A stretch of 64,000 nucleotides of DNA from SHZL01 sp963784425 (GCA_963784425.1 CAWARM010000016.1:1-64000); one strand, 5' to 3'. Positions 1 to 8,582 are shown, numbered from the stretch's first letter. A program made the numbers and translations. The notes: generated by a model from the sequence alone, not told the origin.

Positions 1-14
1 TTTGGCGAAGGAGG

Positions 15-90
15 TTGGGGTCAGAGTACAATTTCACGAGAGATCTTACAGGCCCGAGCTAGCCGTCGTGAAATTGTACTCTGACCCCAA
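15..90. repeat. Family A palindromic element (copy 1)
   Basis: Two perfectly complementary 25-bp arms (15-39 and 66-90) enclose a 26-bp spacer. Each arm carries the core GGGGTCAGAGTA at its outer end. The same core recurs as an inverted repeat at 993, 34873, 41654, 60196 and 62121, and as a single arm at 36488. The element ends 6 bp from the stop of the minus-strand methyltransferase, so its transcript hairpin could act as a 3' terminator or stabiliser. It is probably a REP- or MITE-like element; no transposase is nearby. Confidence 0.85.
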
Positions 91-95
91 ATTTC

Positions 96-974
96 TTAAT
101 AACCAGCTTTCAAGGGCTTGCGGAACTTGAGCGTCATGCGGTTGGACTCACCAATCGCTTTCATCTGCGCTGCGAGCTCCGGGTTGTCCTTGCTTGTGCC
201 TAGAGAGGGAGGTAAGCGCCAGACGATATCGTCCGGTCCGGGCTGGTCCTTGGGGTTCTCATTGATAGCGCTTTCCGCCACGAACTCAAAGCCTGCATCC
301 TGCATGGCCTTCATGACGAAACTCTTTTTCAGGTAGCCATGAGATCCGTCGGCAAATGCAGCGGAACTGTCTTCCGGCGCCTGGTGCTGGACGATGCCTA
401 CGATGCCGCCAGGCTCCAGGGCGTCGAAGGCGTTTTTCAAAGCCGTGTCGAGGTAAGCCCCATCGGCATTATATGCCGCCAGGTTATGCAGCGCGCGGAT
501 GAACAGCACGGCATCAGCTGTGCCTTTGAATGCAGGTGGCATGTCACCGAATACAAATGCTGAAACCACGGCGCCGTCATTGCCTCCCCAGGTTTGCGCT
601 TCGGCAACCCAGGTCGTTACCCAGGTCTTTTTCTCTTCCATGAATTCCGGGGTGACGGATTCCATCTTGGGCCACATGCTCAGTGCATAATCAACCCCGA
701 CCAGCGAGCCATCCTGTCCCAGGTAGGGCAACAGGATTTTCGTGTACCACCCACCGCCAGGAAAGGCTTCGACCACGTTCATGCCGGGCGTGATGCCGAA
801 GAATTCCAGTGTTTGTTGCGGATGGCGCCACTCGTAGCGCGCCTGCACTTCCGCGGGCTGGGCGGCGAGAATCTGCGCCAGACGCTCCGAATCGGCATCG
901 GCGGCAAACAGGCTGGCGGAAAACGCCAGGGAGATGAAAAAAGCAGAGATCAGTAACGCGGGATACTTGCTCAT
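96..974 (-). CDS. Exported class I SAM-dependent methyltransferase (COG4798-like)
   Basis: The protein has about 292 residues when started at the ATG at 974 (MSKYPALL). The reading frame stays open further upstream, but that part runs through a palindromic element and is unlikely to be translated. A signal peptide of about 24 residues is followed by a cleavage-like site near SLFAADAD. The mature part has a Rossmann methyltransferase motif I variant, VVEAFPGGGWYTKIL, then DGSLVGVDYA, as in exported methyltransferases of COG4798. The substrate is unknown. Palindromic elements lie directly on both sides, so the gene probably forms its own transcription unit. The family call is fairly secure; catalysis in the periplasm would need a SAM source and is not explained by the sequence. 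Confidence 0.75.
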   Translation of the reverse strand: MSKYPALLISAFFISLAFSASLFAADADSERLAQILAAQPAEVQARYEWRHPQQTLEFFGITPGMNVVEAFPGGGWYTKILLPYLGQDGSLVGVDYALSMWPKMESVTPEFMEEKKTWVTTWVAEAQTWGGNDGAVVSAFVFGDMPPAFKGTADAVLFIRALHNLAAYNADGAYLDTALKNAFDALEPGGIVGIVQHQAPEDSSAAFADGSHGYLKKSFVMKAMQDAGFEFVAESAINENPKDQPGPDDIVWRLPPSLGTSKDNPELAAQMKAIGESNRMTLKFRKPLKAGY

Positions 975-992
975 GAATGAATCCTCAGTGCG

Positions 993-1079
993 AAATTTGG
1001 GGTCAGAGTAAAAATTCCTCAGGCGAAGAAGCGGAGTTATGTAGAGTATGAAGGAAATTTTTACTCTGACCCCAAATTT
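993..1079. repeat. Family A palindromic element (copy 2)
   Basis: Arms at 993-1016 and 1056-1079 carry the core GGGGTCAGAGTA and extend inward with an AT-rich segment that pairs within this copy but differs from other copies. It sits between the 3' end of the amidohydrolase gene and the 5' end of the methyltransferase gene, both on the minus strand. Confidence 0.85.
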
Positions 1080-1118
1080 TTTCCAAGTGTAAAGCAATTT
1101 GCTCTTCGCGGCCGCAGG

Positions 1119-2930
1119 CTACGGGGCGCGGTAGATTTCCTTGCCGCCCAATACCGTCAACAGCACCCGGGTTTCGCCAATCTGGTCCGGTGGTATGTCG
1201 AATAACTGGCGATCCAGCACAATGAAGTCCGCCTCCTTGCCCGGTGCCAGCGAACCGGTTTCGGCTTCCAGATACAGGGCCTCGGCGCCGGCCAGGGTGA
1301 AGATACGCAAGGCCTGGGCAAGCTCAATACCCTGGTCCACGCCCTGGACGCCGGGATTCACACCATAGGGATCCGCGCGGGTCACCATGGCCTCGACGCC
1401 CGGCCAGGGCGAGGGTGTTGGCACCACCGATGGCCAGTCCGATCCATACGTTACGCGGGCACCGGATTCCAGCAATGCGCGGATTGGCCACCATTTCTGC
1501 AGGCGGTCGTTGCCCACCATGCTGTCCATGAAGGTTATCAGTGGCGATGGATACCACATGATCGGCGACATCTCCGCGGTGACGTTCAATTCAGCAAAGC
1601 GCGGCAGATCGGCGTCCGAGATGGCCGCGGCATGGGCGACTTCATGCCGCAGATCCATTTTGCCGCTGGCCTTGCGCGCCGCTGCGAAGGCATCCAGCGC
1701 CACGCGCACACTGCGATCACCGGTAGCGTGGATCTTGATGGTCAGCCCCTGGGCGTCCAGCGCGGTGACATCCGCGGCCAGTTCTTCCGGCGTAAAGTTC
1801 AGCTTGCCGGTATCCGGATTCGGGTGGCTTGCGTCTGCCAGGTAGGGTTCCAGGAATGCCGCCGTGCGCGTGGGCGGAATGCCGTCCAGAAAGATCTTGG
1901 CGAAGTTGTTGTTCACCAGCTTCGATTGCAGCTTGCCGCGGTTGGCTATGTCCTCCTGCTGCTGTTCCGGAGTTTCCGTAAAGGAATTTTTCCAGGGCAG
2001 ACTGGCGGCAACACGCATGGTCAACACGCCCTTCTGCTCGGCCGCGCTATAGGCGTTAATGGTGTAGCGATCCGCCTGCGCATCCTTCATTGCAGTCACG
2101 CCCAATGCATTGAGTTTGGCGATGGACCAGAGAACGGCGTCTTCATTCTGCTGCGGCGAGTAGAGCGGCAGGCGCTGCATGGCCTCGTAGGCGGCCTTGT
2201 CCAGCAGAATGCCCGAAGGTTCACCGGTGTTCGCGTCGTGCACAATGGTGCCGCCGTTGGGGTCTGGCGTATCGCGCGTAATGCCCAGCAGCTCCAGTGC
2301 CTTGGAATTGAGCCACGCATTGTGCACCGTGGAGTCCATCAGGAATACCGGCTGATCGGGAATGATAGCGTCGAGCAGGGACTTGTGCGGCGGTTGTTCT
2401 GCGCCCAGTAATTCCGCTGACCACTGCCCGCCCCGCACCCATTCGCCCTTTCCCTTGGCCGCGGCACACTCCTGCACCCGCTTGAGTATTTGTTCCATGG
2501 TGAGGCTGAACGGGAACCCGCACTCAAGTAATTCCGTGCGCCCGGCCTCCATGGGGTGCACATGGGTATCAATGATCCCGGGCATGACCATGCGTCCTTC
2601 CAGATCCACCGTGCGAGTGGCTGGACCCGCTACCGCCTGCACGGCGGTCGCAGTACCGACCACCAGCAATTTTCCATCCTTGACTGCCAATGCCTCGGCC
2701 CAGGGGTGCCCTGGATCCAGAGTATAAATGTGCGCGTTGCGGTAGATCACATCCGCATAGTGTGGTGCTGGTATGGCCGGCGCCGGGGTAGCCGCGGGTG
2801 CAGTTTCCGCAGCTGCGGTGGTGGGCGATGCAGTATCCTTATCACAAGCAGTGATCGCCGCGGCGGTGATCAGGGCCAGCAGCGCCCGATGGGTAACGGA
2901 AAAACATCCCGGCAAGATTTGCGTCCGCAT
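1119..2930 (-). CDS. Amidohydrolase family 3 (YtcJ-like) lipoprotein
   Basis: About 603 residues from the ATG at 2930, chosen because a lipoprotein signal follows directly (ALITAAAITAC, lipobox Cys near residue 27); the longer open frame upstream has no signal. After an Ala/Pro-rich linker come the metal-binding motif MPGIIDTHVHP, the late motif IHATGDRSVRVALDAF and the catalytic Asp in YGSDWPSV. These define the amidohydrolase-3 branch of the superfamily, which hydrolyses N-formyl or other amide bonds at a mononuclear or binuclear metal centre. The substrate cannot be told. A paralogue lies at 60281-62074. It is transcribed away from mtnA across a 172-bp intergenic region. Confidence 0.85.
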   Translation of the reverse strand: MRTQILPGCFSVTHRALLALITAAAITACDKDTASPTTAAAETAPAATPAPAIPAPHYADVIYRNAHIYTLDPGHPWAEALAVKDGKLLVVGTATAVQAVAGPATRTVDLEGRMVMPGIIDTHVHPMEAGRTELLECGFPFSLTMEQILKRVQECAAAKGKGEWVRGGQWSAELLGAEQPPHKSLLDAIIPDQPVFLMDSTVHNAWLNSKALELLGITRDTPDPNGGTIVHDANTGEPSGILLDKAAYEAMQRLPLYSPQQNEDAVLWSIAKLNALGVTAMKDAQADRYTINAYSAAEQKGVLTMRVAASLPWKNSFTETPEQQQEDIANRGKLQSKLVNNNFAKIFLDGIPPTRTAAFLEPYLADASHPNPDTGKLNFTPEELAADVTALDAQGLTIKIHATGDRSVRVALDAFAAARKASGKMDLRHEVAHAAAISDADLPRFAELNVTAEMSPIMWYPSPLITFMDSMVGNDRLQKWWPIRALLESGARVTYGSDWPSVVPTPSPWPGVEAMVTRADPYGVNPGVQGVDQGIELAQALRIFTLAGAEALYLEAETGSLAPGKEADFIVLDRQLFDIPPDQIGETRVLLTVLGGKEIYRAP

Positions 2931-3102
2931 GTTGAAGCTCCTGTTTGGACCTGAATTCAAAACATAAGGCATTGACGGTACAAGTGTACTGCAATCCTGA
3001 CCTTCTTTTGGCGGTTCGCCTGCGGCTCTGGTGCCGGTCGTGTAAACTCGTGGCTGCCTGGAACAGCGGGCCTGGCGCAAGTTATGGTTGAGGGCGTGAG
3101 GG

Positions 3103-4155
3103 ATGGCGGGGTACAAGACCATTGAATGGCTGGATGCTGGCAAGGCCGTGCGCTTGCTGGACCAGTCGCTGCTCCCCGACCAGGTCGCCTACGCAACATT
3201 CTCCGATGTCGCGGGCCTGGCAGAAGCCATCAGGAACATGACCGTGCGTGGCGCCCCGGCCATTGGTGTGACGGCAGCTTACGGCCTGGTGGTCGCGGCG
3301 TATCGCGAATCCTCTGACGAAGTTGCAGATATTCAACGCGCAGTGCAGGAAGCCACGGGGGTGCTCAAGGCCTCCCGGCCAACGGCCGTCAACCTTTTCT
3401 GGGCGCTGGATGAAATGGCGGGCGAGGTAAACCAGGCTGCTTTCGCCAGCGGCGCGGAGTACCGCGAGGCCCTGCTGGCCTGTGCCCACCAGATGGCAAA
3501 AGACGATATCGACATCAACCGGGCGCTTGGCCAGGCTGCCATGGAACTGATGCCGGCAGAAAAAGTGACCTTTATCCATCATTGCAATACGGGTTCTCTG
3601 GCTACGGTTGAGTTCGGCACTGCACTGGGTGTTATTCGCACCGCGCATGAAGCGGGCTTAAAGGTACACGTCTTTGTCGATGAAACCAGGCCGCGCCTGC
3701 AGGGTGCCCGACTGACCTGCTGGGAATTGGAAAACCAGGGAATTTCCCACCAGTTGATTGTCGATGGCGCTTCCTCGCAGGTGATGAAAACATTTGCGGT
3801 GGACATGTGCGTGGTCGGCGTCGATCGGGTAGCCGCCAACGGGGATGTGGCCAACAAAATTGGCACCTGTAACCTGGCCATCGTGGCCAGGGCCCACGGC
3901 GTGCCGTTCTATGCCTGTGCTCCTTTGTCCAGCGTTGATCTTGCAACCGGCAGTGGCGAAGACATCACCATCGAAGAACGCGACCCTGCGGAAGTCAAAA
4001 TCATCAACGGCGGCTGGGTGGCGCCGAGGGATGTTGACGTTTATAACCCGGCGTTTGACATAACGCCCGCCGAATTTATCACGGCCATTGTCACCGAGAA
4101 GGGCGTGGCGTATCCGCCGTTTGCAGAAAGCCTGCGACGGCTTAAGGAGAAGTAG
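3103..4155 (+). CDS. mtnA: Methylthioribose-1-phosphate isomerase MtnA
   Basis: The 350-residue length is typical of bacterial MtnA. The hallmark MTVRGAPAIGVTAAYG is present near residue 46, followed by HHCNTGSLATVEFGTALG with the catalytic cysteine at 161, and GVDRVAANGDVANKIGT with the catalytic aspartate at 241; these align with Cys160 and Asp240 of the Bacillus enzyme. It converts 5-methylthioribose 1-phosphate (and 5-deoxyribose 1-phosphate) to the 1-phospho-ketose. It is the first gene of an operon with a split transketolase, an RLP and a nucleoside transporter, 4 bp upstream of the next start. No mtnP, mtnK, mtnB, mtnC or mtnD is in the window. Paralogous eIF2B-like isomerases are excluded by the combined active-site motifs. 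Confidence 0.95.
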   Translation: MAGYKTIEWLDAGKAVRLLDQSLLPDQVAYATFSDVAGLAEAIRNMTVRGAPAIGVTAAYGLVVAAYRESSDEVADIQRAVQEATGVLKASRPTAVNLFWALDEMAGEVNQAAFASGAEYREALLACAHQMAKDDIDINRALGQAAMELMPAEKVTFIHHCNTGSLATVEFGTALGVIRTAHEAGLKVHVFVDETRPRLQGARLTCWELENQGISHQLIVDGASSQVMKTFAVDMCVVGVDRVAANGDVANKIGTCNLAIVARAHGVPFYACAPLSSVDLATGSGEDITIEERDPAEVKIINGGWVAPRDVDVYNPAFDITPAEFITAIVTEKGVAYPPFAESLRRLKEK

Positions 4156-4159
4156 TACG

Positions 4160-5088
4160 GTGAATTTACCGTCGAAGTCGAATGCAGACTGGGCCGCGGA
4201 AGCGACCCGGGTGGCGGCCCGAATTCGCCGCCGCGGTTTTGCCTATGTGCTGCAGAATGATGGCGGCTACCTCAGCCAGATTTGCTCTTCCGCGGAAATA
4301 TTTGCGTATCTCTATTGCCGGGGTATGCGCCTCGGCGCCTCACAGGCGCCGATGATTCCTGTGCCCTTCAAGGCGGTGCCCGGTCCGGGGCAAGCCAGGC
4401 TTTCCGGTGCCGTGTATAACGGGCCGACCAGCTCCGAACTGGATCGCTTTATTTTCTCGCCGGGGCATTATGCGCTGGTGCTGTACGTCACCCTGATTGA
4501 GGTGGGCCGCATGGCCCCCGAAGGATTGCGCGATTTCAACACCGATGGCAGCACCGTGGAACTGATCAGCGCCGAACACTTCCCGGGGCCGAGGTGACAT
4601 CGGGCTCCTTATCGCAGGCCCTCAGTGTTGCCGCCGGAATAGCGATGGGGCGAAAGTTGAAGGGCCACAGCGGCAACACCTGGGTCATGATGTCCGATGG
4701 TGAATTCCAGGAAGGCCAGACCTGGGAAGCGGTGCAGACCCTCGCCCACTACCAACAGGACAATGTGAAAGTGATCGTTGATGTCAACGGACAGCAGTGT
4801 GATGGGCCCATGGATGCGGTCATGCCGATTGAGCCCCTGGCGGAAAAACTGAATGCCTTCGGCGCCCATGCGGTGAACGTTGATGGCCATGATGTCGCCG
4901 CGTTTGACCGGCTGGCCCAAACCGACACCAAGGGTAAACCCTTATTCATCCTGGCCAGGACAAATCCCACCCGCGGCGTTGAGTTGCTGGAAACCAAGCG
5001 GCCCACTTTGCACTACTTGCGCTTTGCCTCCGCTGCAGAGAAGCAGGCGTTCCAGCAGGCCTACGATGCCATGGCGCAGGAGGCCTGA
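4160..5088 (+). pseudogene. Transketolase N-terminal (TPP/PP-domain) subunit, one frameshift
   Basis: The gene starts at GTG 4160, 4 bp after mtnA. Frame 1 gives the N-terminal half, including FIFSPGHYALVLY, and ends at 4597; the rest continues in the next frame from about 4591 to 5088 (TSGSLSQALSVAAGIAMG). Joined, the two parts give PGPEVTSGSLSQ, the expected transketolase segment, so one base is missing in the run CCCGGGGCC near 4585-4591. The second part carries the TPP motif as SDGEFQEGQTWEA ending in VDVNG. The pair with the next gene makes a two-subunit transketolase, as in AptAB-type enzymes. The single indel in a G/C run may be a sequencing error; the operon around it is intact. Confidence 0.85.
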
Positions 5089-5091
5089 ACC

Positions 5092-6099
5092 ATGGAGATG
5101 GTTTCCCGCCCGCACGTAAAGAACTTTATCGAGTGGTCGCGCGATAAGCCCGAAGTTTTGGTGCTCACTGCCGACCTGACCAATTCCTGTGAAGTAGGCA
5201 TGTGGCGTGACACATATCCCGAGCGGTTTTTTGCCATGGGCATGGCCGAGCAAAACATGCTGGGGTTTGCGGCGGGGCTGGCCAGGGAAGGTTTTGCGCC
5301 CTTCATCCACACTTTTTCCGTATTCATTTACCGGCGTGCTTACGATCAGCTCGCCATGTCCATTGCCTACCCGAATTTACCGGTCAGGATGCTGGGCTTT
5401 TTGCCGGGCATCGTCACCCCGGGTGGTGTCACCCACCAGGCCATTGATGACGTCGCTATCCTGCGCGCCACGCCCAATCTGACCATCTTCGATACCGGGG
5501 ATGCCACGGACGTCGAGTCGGTACTCGATGTCGCCCATGCCGTGGACGGGCCGGTGTATGTGCGCATGCTGCGCGGCGATATGCCCCGGCTATTCCCCAA
5601 AAAAGATCGGATGGTATTCAATCGTGCGCGGGTCCTGAGCCAGGGTGAGGACGTGACCATCCTCTCCTCCAGCGTGTGCACCGAAGCAGCGCTTCCGGCG
5701 GTGGCGGCCCTCAAGGCGAAAGGCGTATCCGTCCATCACCTGCACGTGTCCACGCTCAAACCCTTTTCCGACCCGGCCGTGCTCGAGGCGCTAAGCCGCA
5801 GCCGCCACGGCGTGATCACCATGGAAAACCACAGCATCATTGGCGGGCTGGGTTCTGCGGTGGCGGAGTTGATGGCGGAGCATGCCGTCGCGAAACCCTT
5901 GCTCAGGCTGGGACTGAAGGACACCTATGCCCATGGCGCCAGTTTGCACTACCTCATGCAGGAGTATGGCCTGGACGCCGCCAGCCTGGTCAAAGCGGTG
6001 GAGAAACTTCTGGGTGCGAGCCTGGACATCGATGAACGCAAGCTGGCAGCTGAGGAGACCGAAGAAATGGATGACAGCGAAAAGGTGGAAGCCCTGTGA
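5092..6099 (+). CDS. Transketolase C-terminal (pyrimidine-binding) subunit
   Basis: The protein has 335 residues and starts 3 bp after the previous stop. It contains MGMAEQNMLGFAAGLA, whose glutamate is the conserved residue that activates the TPP pyrimidine ring, then a pyrimidine-domain body and a C-terminal transketolase domain (MENHSIIGGLGSAVAELM). The C-terminus is an unusually acidic tail. With the upstream subunit it would transfer or cleave a two-carbon ketol unit. Its position between mtnA and an RLP gene suggests that the donor is a methylthio- or deoxy-ketose phosphate rather than a pentose phosphate; that is inference. The stop overlaps the GTG start of the RLP gene by 4 bp (GTGA). 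Confidence 0.9.
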   Translation: MEMVSRPHVKNFIEWSRDKPEVLVLTADLTNSCEVGMWRDTYPERFFAMGMAEQNMLGFAAGLAREGFAPFIHTFSVFIYRRAYDQLAMSIAYPNLPVRMLGFLPGIVTPGGVTHQAIDDVAILRATPNLTIFDTGDATDVESVLDVAHAVDGPVYVRMLRGDMPRLFPKKDRMVFNRARVLSQGEDVTILSSSVCTEAALPAVAALKAKGVSVHHLHVSTLKPFSDPAVLEALSRSRHGVITMENHSIIGGLGSAVAELMAEHAVAKPLLRLGLKDTYAHGASLHYLMQEYGLDAASLVKAVEKLLGASLDIDERKLAAEETEEMDDSEKVEAL

Positions 6100-7298
6100 T
6101 TGAGGATGTCCAGTTGGAACTGTCGGGCGAGCGCTTCGTTGTCTGCTATCACATAACGGGCGACGCAGACGAAGCACAGCGCCGCGCAGAACACATCTGC
6201 ATTGAGCAAACCATCGAGTTTCCGGCCGATCTCATCGGTGATGACGATATTCGCCGCCACATAATGGGCCAGGTGGTGGGCATCACGCAGATCGCCGAGG
6301 GTCTGTGGGAAGTGCCGGTTTCCTACGCCTGTGAAATCACCGGCTACAGCCTGAATCAAACCCTCAACGTCATTTTTGGCAATATCAGCCTGCAACCGGG
6401 CGTGCTGGTGCATCGTTTGCTCCTGCCGGATTCCTTCACCGCACATTTCAAAGGGCCCCGCTTTGGCCAGGCCGGGTTGCGTGCCCTGTGCCATGAGCCG
6501 CACGGTCCGCTGTTTTGCACAGCGCTCAAGCCCATGGGCTTGTCCTCCCAACAGCTTGCGCAACAGGCGTATGAATTTGCCCTGGGTGGTTTCCACCTGA
6601 TCAAGGATGATCACGGCATATCGGACCAGCAGTTCTCGAGGTTTCGCGAGCGCGTACCCCTGTGCGTGGCAGCGGTGGAGCGCGCCAATCGGGAGACCGG
6701 TGGGCACTGCAAGTACATACCGACGATCAACTCACCCGCTGATCGATTCATCGAGGACGCACTGTGGGCCAGGCAGCAAGGGGCCGGGGGACTGCTGCTG
6801 TTGCCGGGCATTTCGGGCTTCGACGCCATGCGTTGCCTGGCCGATGATGACCGCATTGCACTGCCGATCCTGGCACATCCTGCCATGCTCGGCAGCTTTA
6901 CTGCCGCGCCCCATAGCGGCCTTGCTCACTACGTTTTGTTTGGTCAGTTGATGCGCCTGGCCGGCGCGGATGCGAGTATTCACGTCAACTTTGGCGGGCG
7001 CTTTGCGTTTAACCGCGAGGCCTGTCTCAGTATTGTTGCGGGCACTGCCTGCGCCATGGGCGCAATCAAGACGAGTTTTCCGTGCCCGGGCGGCGGCATG
7101 AACGTGCGCAATATTCCCCAGATGGTGAGCACCTATGGCGCGGACGTGGTGTTCCTTATAGGTGGTGCCATGCATCGTGAAGGAGCAAGCATCCGCGACA
7201 ATTGCCGTACTTTCCGTCTGCTGGTGCAAGAAGAATTGGCCAGGGAAGAATTGGCCAGGGAAGAATTAGGCAAAGCGCAAAAGGACAAAATCAATTGA
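6096..7298 (+). CDS. RuBisCO-like protein (form IV large-subunit homologue)
   Basis: Four hundred residues from GTG 6096, overlapping the previous stop. The RuBisCO barrel is clear: ALKPMGL with the Lys175 equivalent at K145, GGFHLIKDDHG with the Lys201/Asp203 equivalents at K170 and D172, LAHPAM with a His294 candidate at H261, and phosphate-binding glycines in CPGGGM (332-334) and LIGGAM (356-357). The Glu204 position is His173, and loop 6 reads FGGRFAF with no Lys334 equivalent (Arg302 nearby), so CO2 fixation is not expected. Form IV proteins enolise or isomerise sulfur- or acid-sugar phosphates. Next to mtnA the likely substrate is methylthioribulose 1-phosphate, or its deoxy analogue. 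The C-terminus ends in short EELAR repeats. Form and substrate subgroup need a phylogeny. Confidence 0.9.
   Translation: MIEDVQLELSGERFVVCYHITGDADEAQRRAEHICIEQTIEFPADLIGDDDIRRHIMGQVVGITQIAEGLWEVPVSYACEITGYSLNQTLNVIFGNISLQPGVLVHRLLLPDSFTAHFKGPRFGQAGLRALCHEPHGPLFCTALKPMGLSSQQLAQQAYEFALGGFHLIKDDHGISDQQFSRFRERVPLCVAAVERANRETGGHCKYIPTINSPADRFIEDALWARQQGAGGLLLLPGISGFDAMRCLADDDRIALPILAHPAMLGSFTAAPHSGLAHYVLFGQLMRLAGADASIHVNFGGRFAFNREACLSIVAGTACAMGAIKTSFPCPGGGMNVRNIPQMVSTYGADVVFLIGGAMHREGASIRDNCRTFRLLVQEELAREELAREELGKAQKDKIN
7231..7270 (+). repeat. 15-bp tandem repeat in the 3' end of the RLP gene
   Basis: The unit AAGAATTGGCCAGGG occurs twice in a row (7231-7245, 7246-7260), followed by a partial third copy. 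It encodes repeated EELAR pentapeptides at the RLP C-terminus. Because the unit is a multiple of three, changes in copy number keep the frame. Confidence 0.9.
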
Positions 7299-8542
7299 TC
7301 GAAAACCTGCAAAGTGTTCTCGGACTCGCAGTCATTGTTTTGTCCTGCGCACTGTTCAGCAGTAACCGCTCCGCCATCAGCCCCTGGCTGGTTGTGAAAA
7401 GCGTGGCCCTGCAGTTCCTGCTGGCACTCATGCTGATCAAACTCCCGGCATCGCAACACCTGTTCTGGTTTCTCAACCAGGGCATTGAAGTACTGCAGGC
7501 CGCCACCCTGGCCGGCACGTCCTTTATCTTCGGGTTTATTGGCGGAGGGCCCCTGCCATACGCAGAAACCATTGAACATGGCAGTATGGTGCTGGCCTTT
7601 CAAACCTTGCCCATGATCATCGTTATCAGCGTACTATCCGGTTTGCTGATCTACTGGCGCATCCTGCCGGTGATCCTGCGGTTGATGTCCTTGCTGCTGG
7701 AAAAAACCCTGCGCATCGGTGGTGCAGCGGGCCTTGCCATCGTAGCCAATGCCTTCCTCGGCATGGTCGAATCACCGCTGCTGATCAAGCCCTATTTATC
7801 CCGGCTCAGCAGCAGCGAATTCTTCGCGGTGATGACTGCCGGCATGGCGACCATTGCCGGATCCATGATGGCGATCGAAGCGGCCATCATCAGCCACGTG
7901 GTTCCCAATGCCGTGGGCCATTTGCTCAGCGCTTCGTTGATTACATTGCCGGGCGTGGTCTATATCAGCCACTTGCTGATGCCCAATACCGGTGCGGTAA
8001 CGTCGCACGACAGCGACATCGATCGCGGCGGCAACAGCACGATGGACGTGTTGGCCAACAGCACCCAGGTGGGATTGCAGCTTGTGTTGAACATCGTTGC
8101 CATGATCATTGTTATCGTGGCCCTGGTGTATTTGCTCAATGCGTTCCTGGGGCTGCTGCCCGATATTGCCAACCGTCCCATCTCCATGGAACGCCTGTTC
8201 GGCTATGCCCTCGCGCCGGTGACCTGGCTGATGGGCATTCCGTGGAGCGACGCCCTCAAAACCGGTGAATTGCTGGGTACGAAAACCGTACTGACCGAAT
8301 TCATTGCCTATGTTCGCCTTGGTGCGCTGCCCGTCGATGAGCTGAGCTTGCGCAGCCGGACCATCATCACCTACGCGCTGTGCGGCTTTGCCAACTTCAT
8401 CAGCCTCGGCATCATGGTGACGGGTTTGATCACCATGGTTCCCGAGCGGCGTGAGGAGATCCTGCGCTTTGGTTTCAAGTCGCTGGTGGCGGGTAGCCTG
8501 GCAACGTTTACCAGCGCCTGCGTAGTGGCGGTTTTGTTGTAG
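7295..8542 (+). CDS. Concentrative nucleoside transporter (CNT/NupC family)
   Basis: About 415 residues from a TTG at 7295 that overlaps the RLP stop by 4 bp; an AAGGA lies 8 bp upstream, which supports this start. It is a polytopic inner-membrane protein with the CNT signatures FIFGFIGGGP and VESPLLIKPYLS followed by MTAGMATIAGSMM, the Na+/H+-coupled nucleoside site. In this operon it could import nucleosides such as methylthioadenosine or 5'-deoxyadenosine, feeding mtnA and the RLP; substrate choice is inference. Its last 477 bp are duplicated at 17919-18395. CNT membership is secure. Confidence 0.9.
   Translation: MIENLQSVLGLAVIVLSCALFSSNRSAISPWLVVKSVALQFLLALMLIKLPASQHLFWFLNQGIEVLQAATLAGTSFIFGFIGGGPLPYAETIEHGSMVLAFQTLPMIIVISVLSGLLIYWRILPVILRLMSLLLEKTLRIGGAAGLAIVANAFLGMVESPLLIKPYLSRLSSSEFFAVMTAGMATIAGSMMAIEAAIISHVVPNAVGHLLSASLITLPGVVYISHLLMPNTGAVTSHDSDIDRGGNSTMDVLANSTQVGLQLVLNIVAMIIVIVALVYLLNAFLGLLPDIANRPISMERLFGYALAPVTWLMGIPWSDALKTGELLGTKTVLTEFIAYVRLGALPVDELSLRSRTIITYALCGFANFISLGIMVTGLITMVPERREEILRFGFKSLVAGSLATFTSACVVAVLL
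8066..8542 (+). repeat. Direct repeat copy 1: 3' end of the CNT gene
   Basis: These 477 bp match 17919-18395 without any indel, with 35 differences by my count (about 93% identity). Most changes are synonymous; 7 of 157 residues differ. The two copies flank the 9.4-kb ureohydrolase/TonB region. Confidence 0.9.
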
Positions 8543-8582
8543 CGCACCGGTATGCACCCTTGCATGTACTAAAGGAATCCTC

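Noticed and set aside
4585..4597. Programmed ribosomal frameshift in the transketolase gene
   Set aside because: There is no slippery heptamer with a downstream structure; the break is in a CCCGGGGCC run and many other genes in the window have similar single-base breaks.
6096..7298. True RuBisCO (carbon fixation)
   Set aside because: Glu204 and loop 6 Lys334 equivalents are missing, there is no small subunit, phosphoribulokinase or activase nearby, and the operon context is methylthioribose metabolism.
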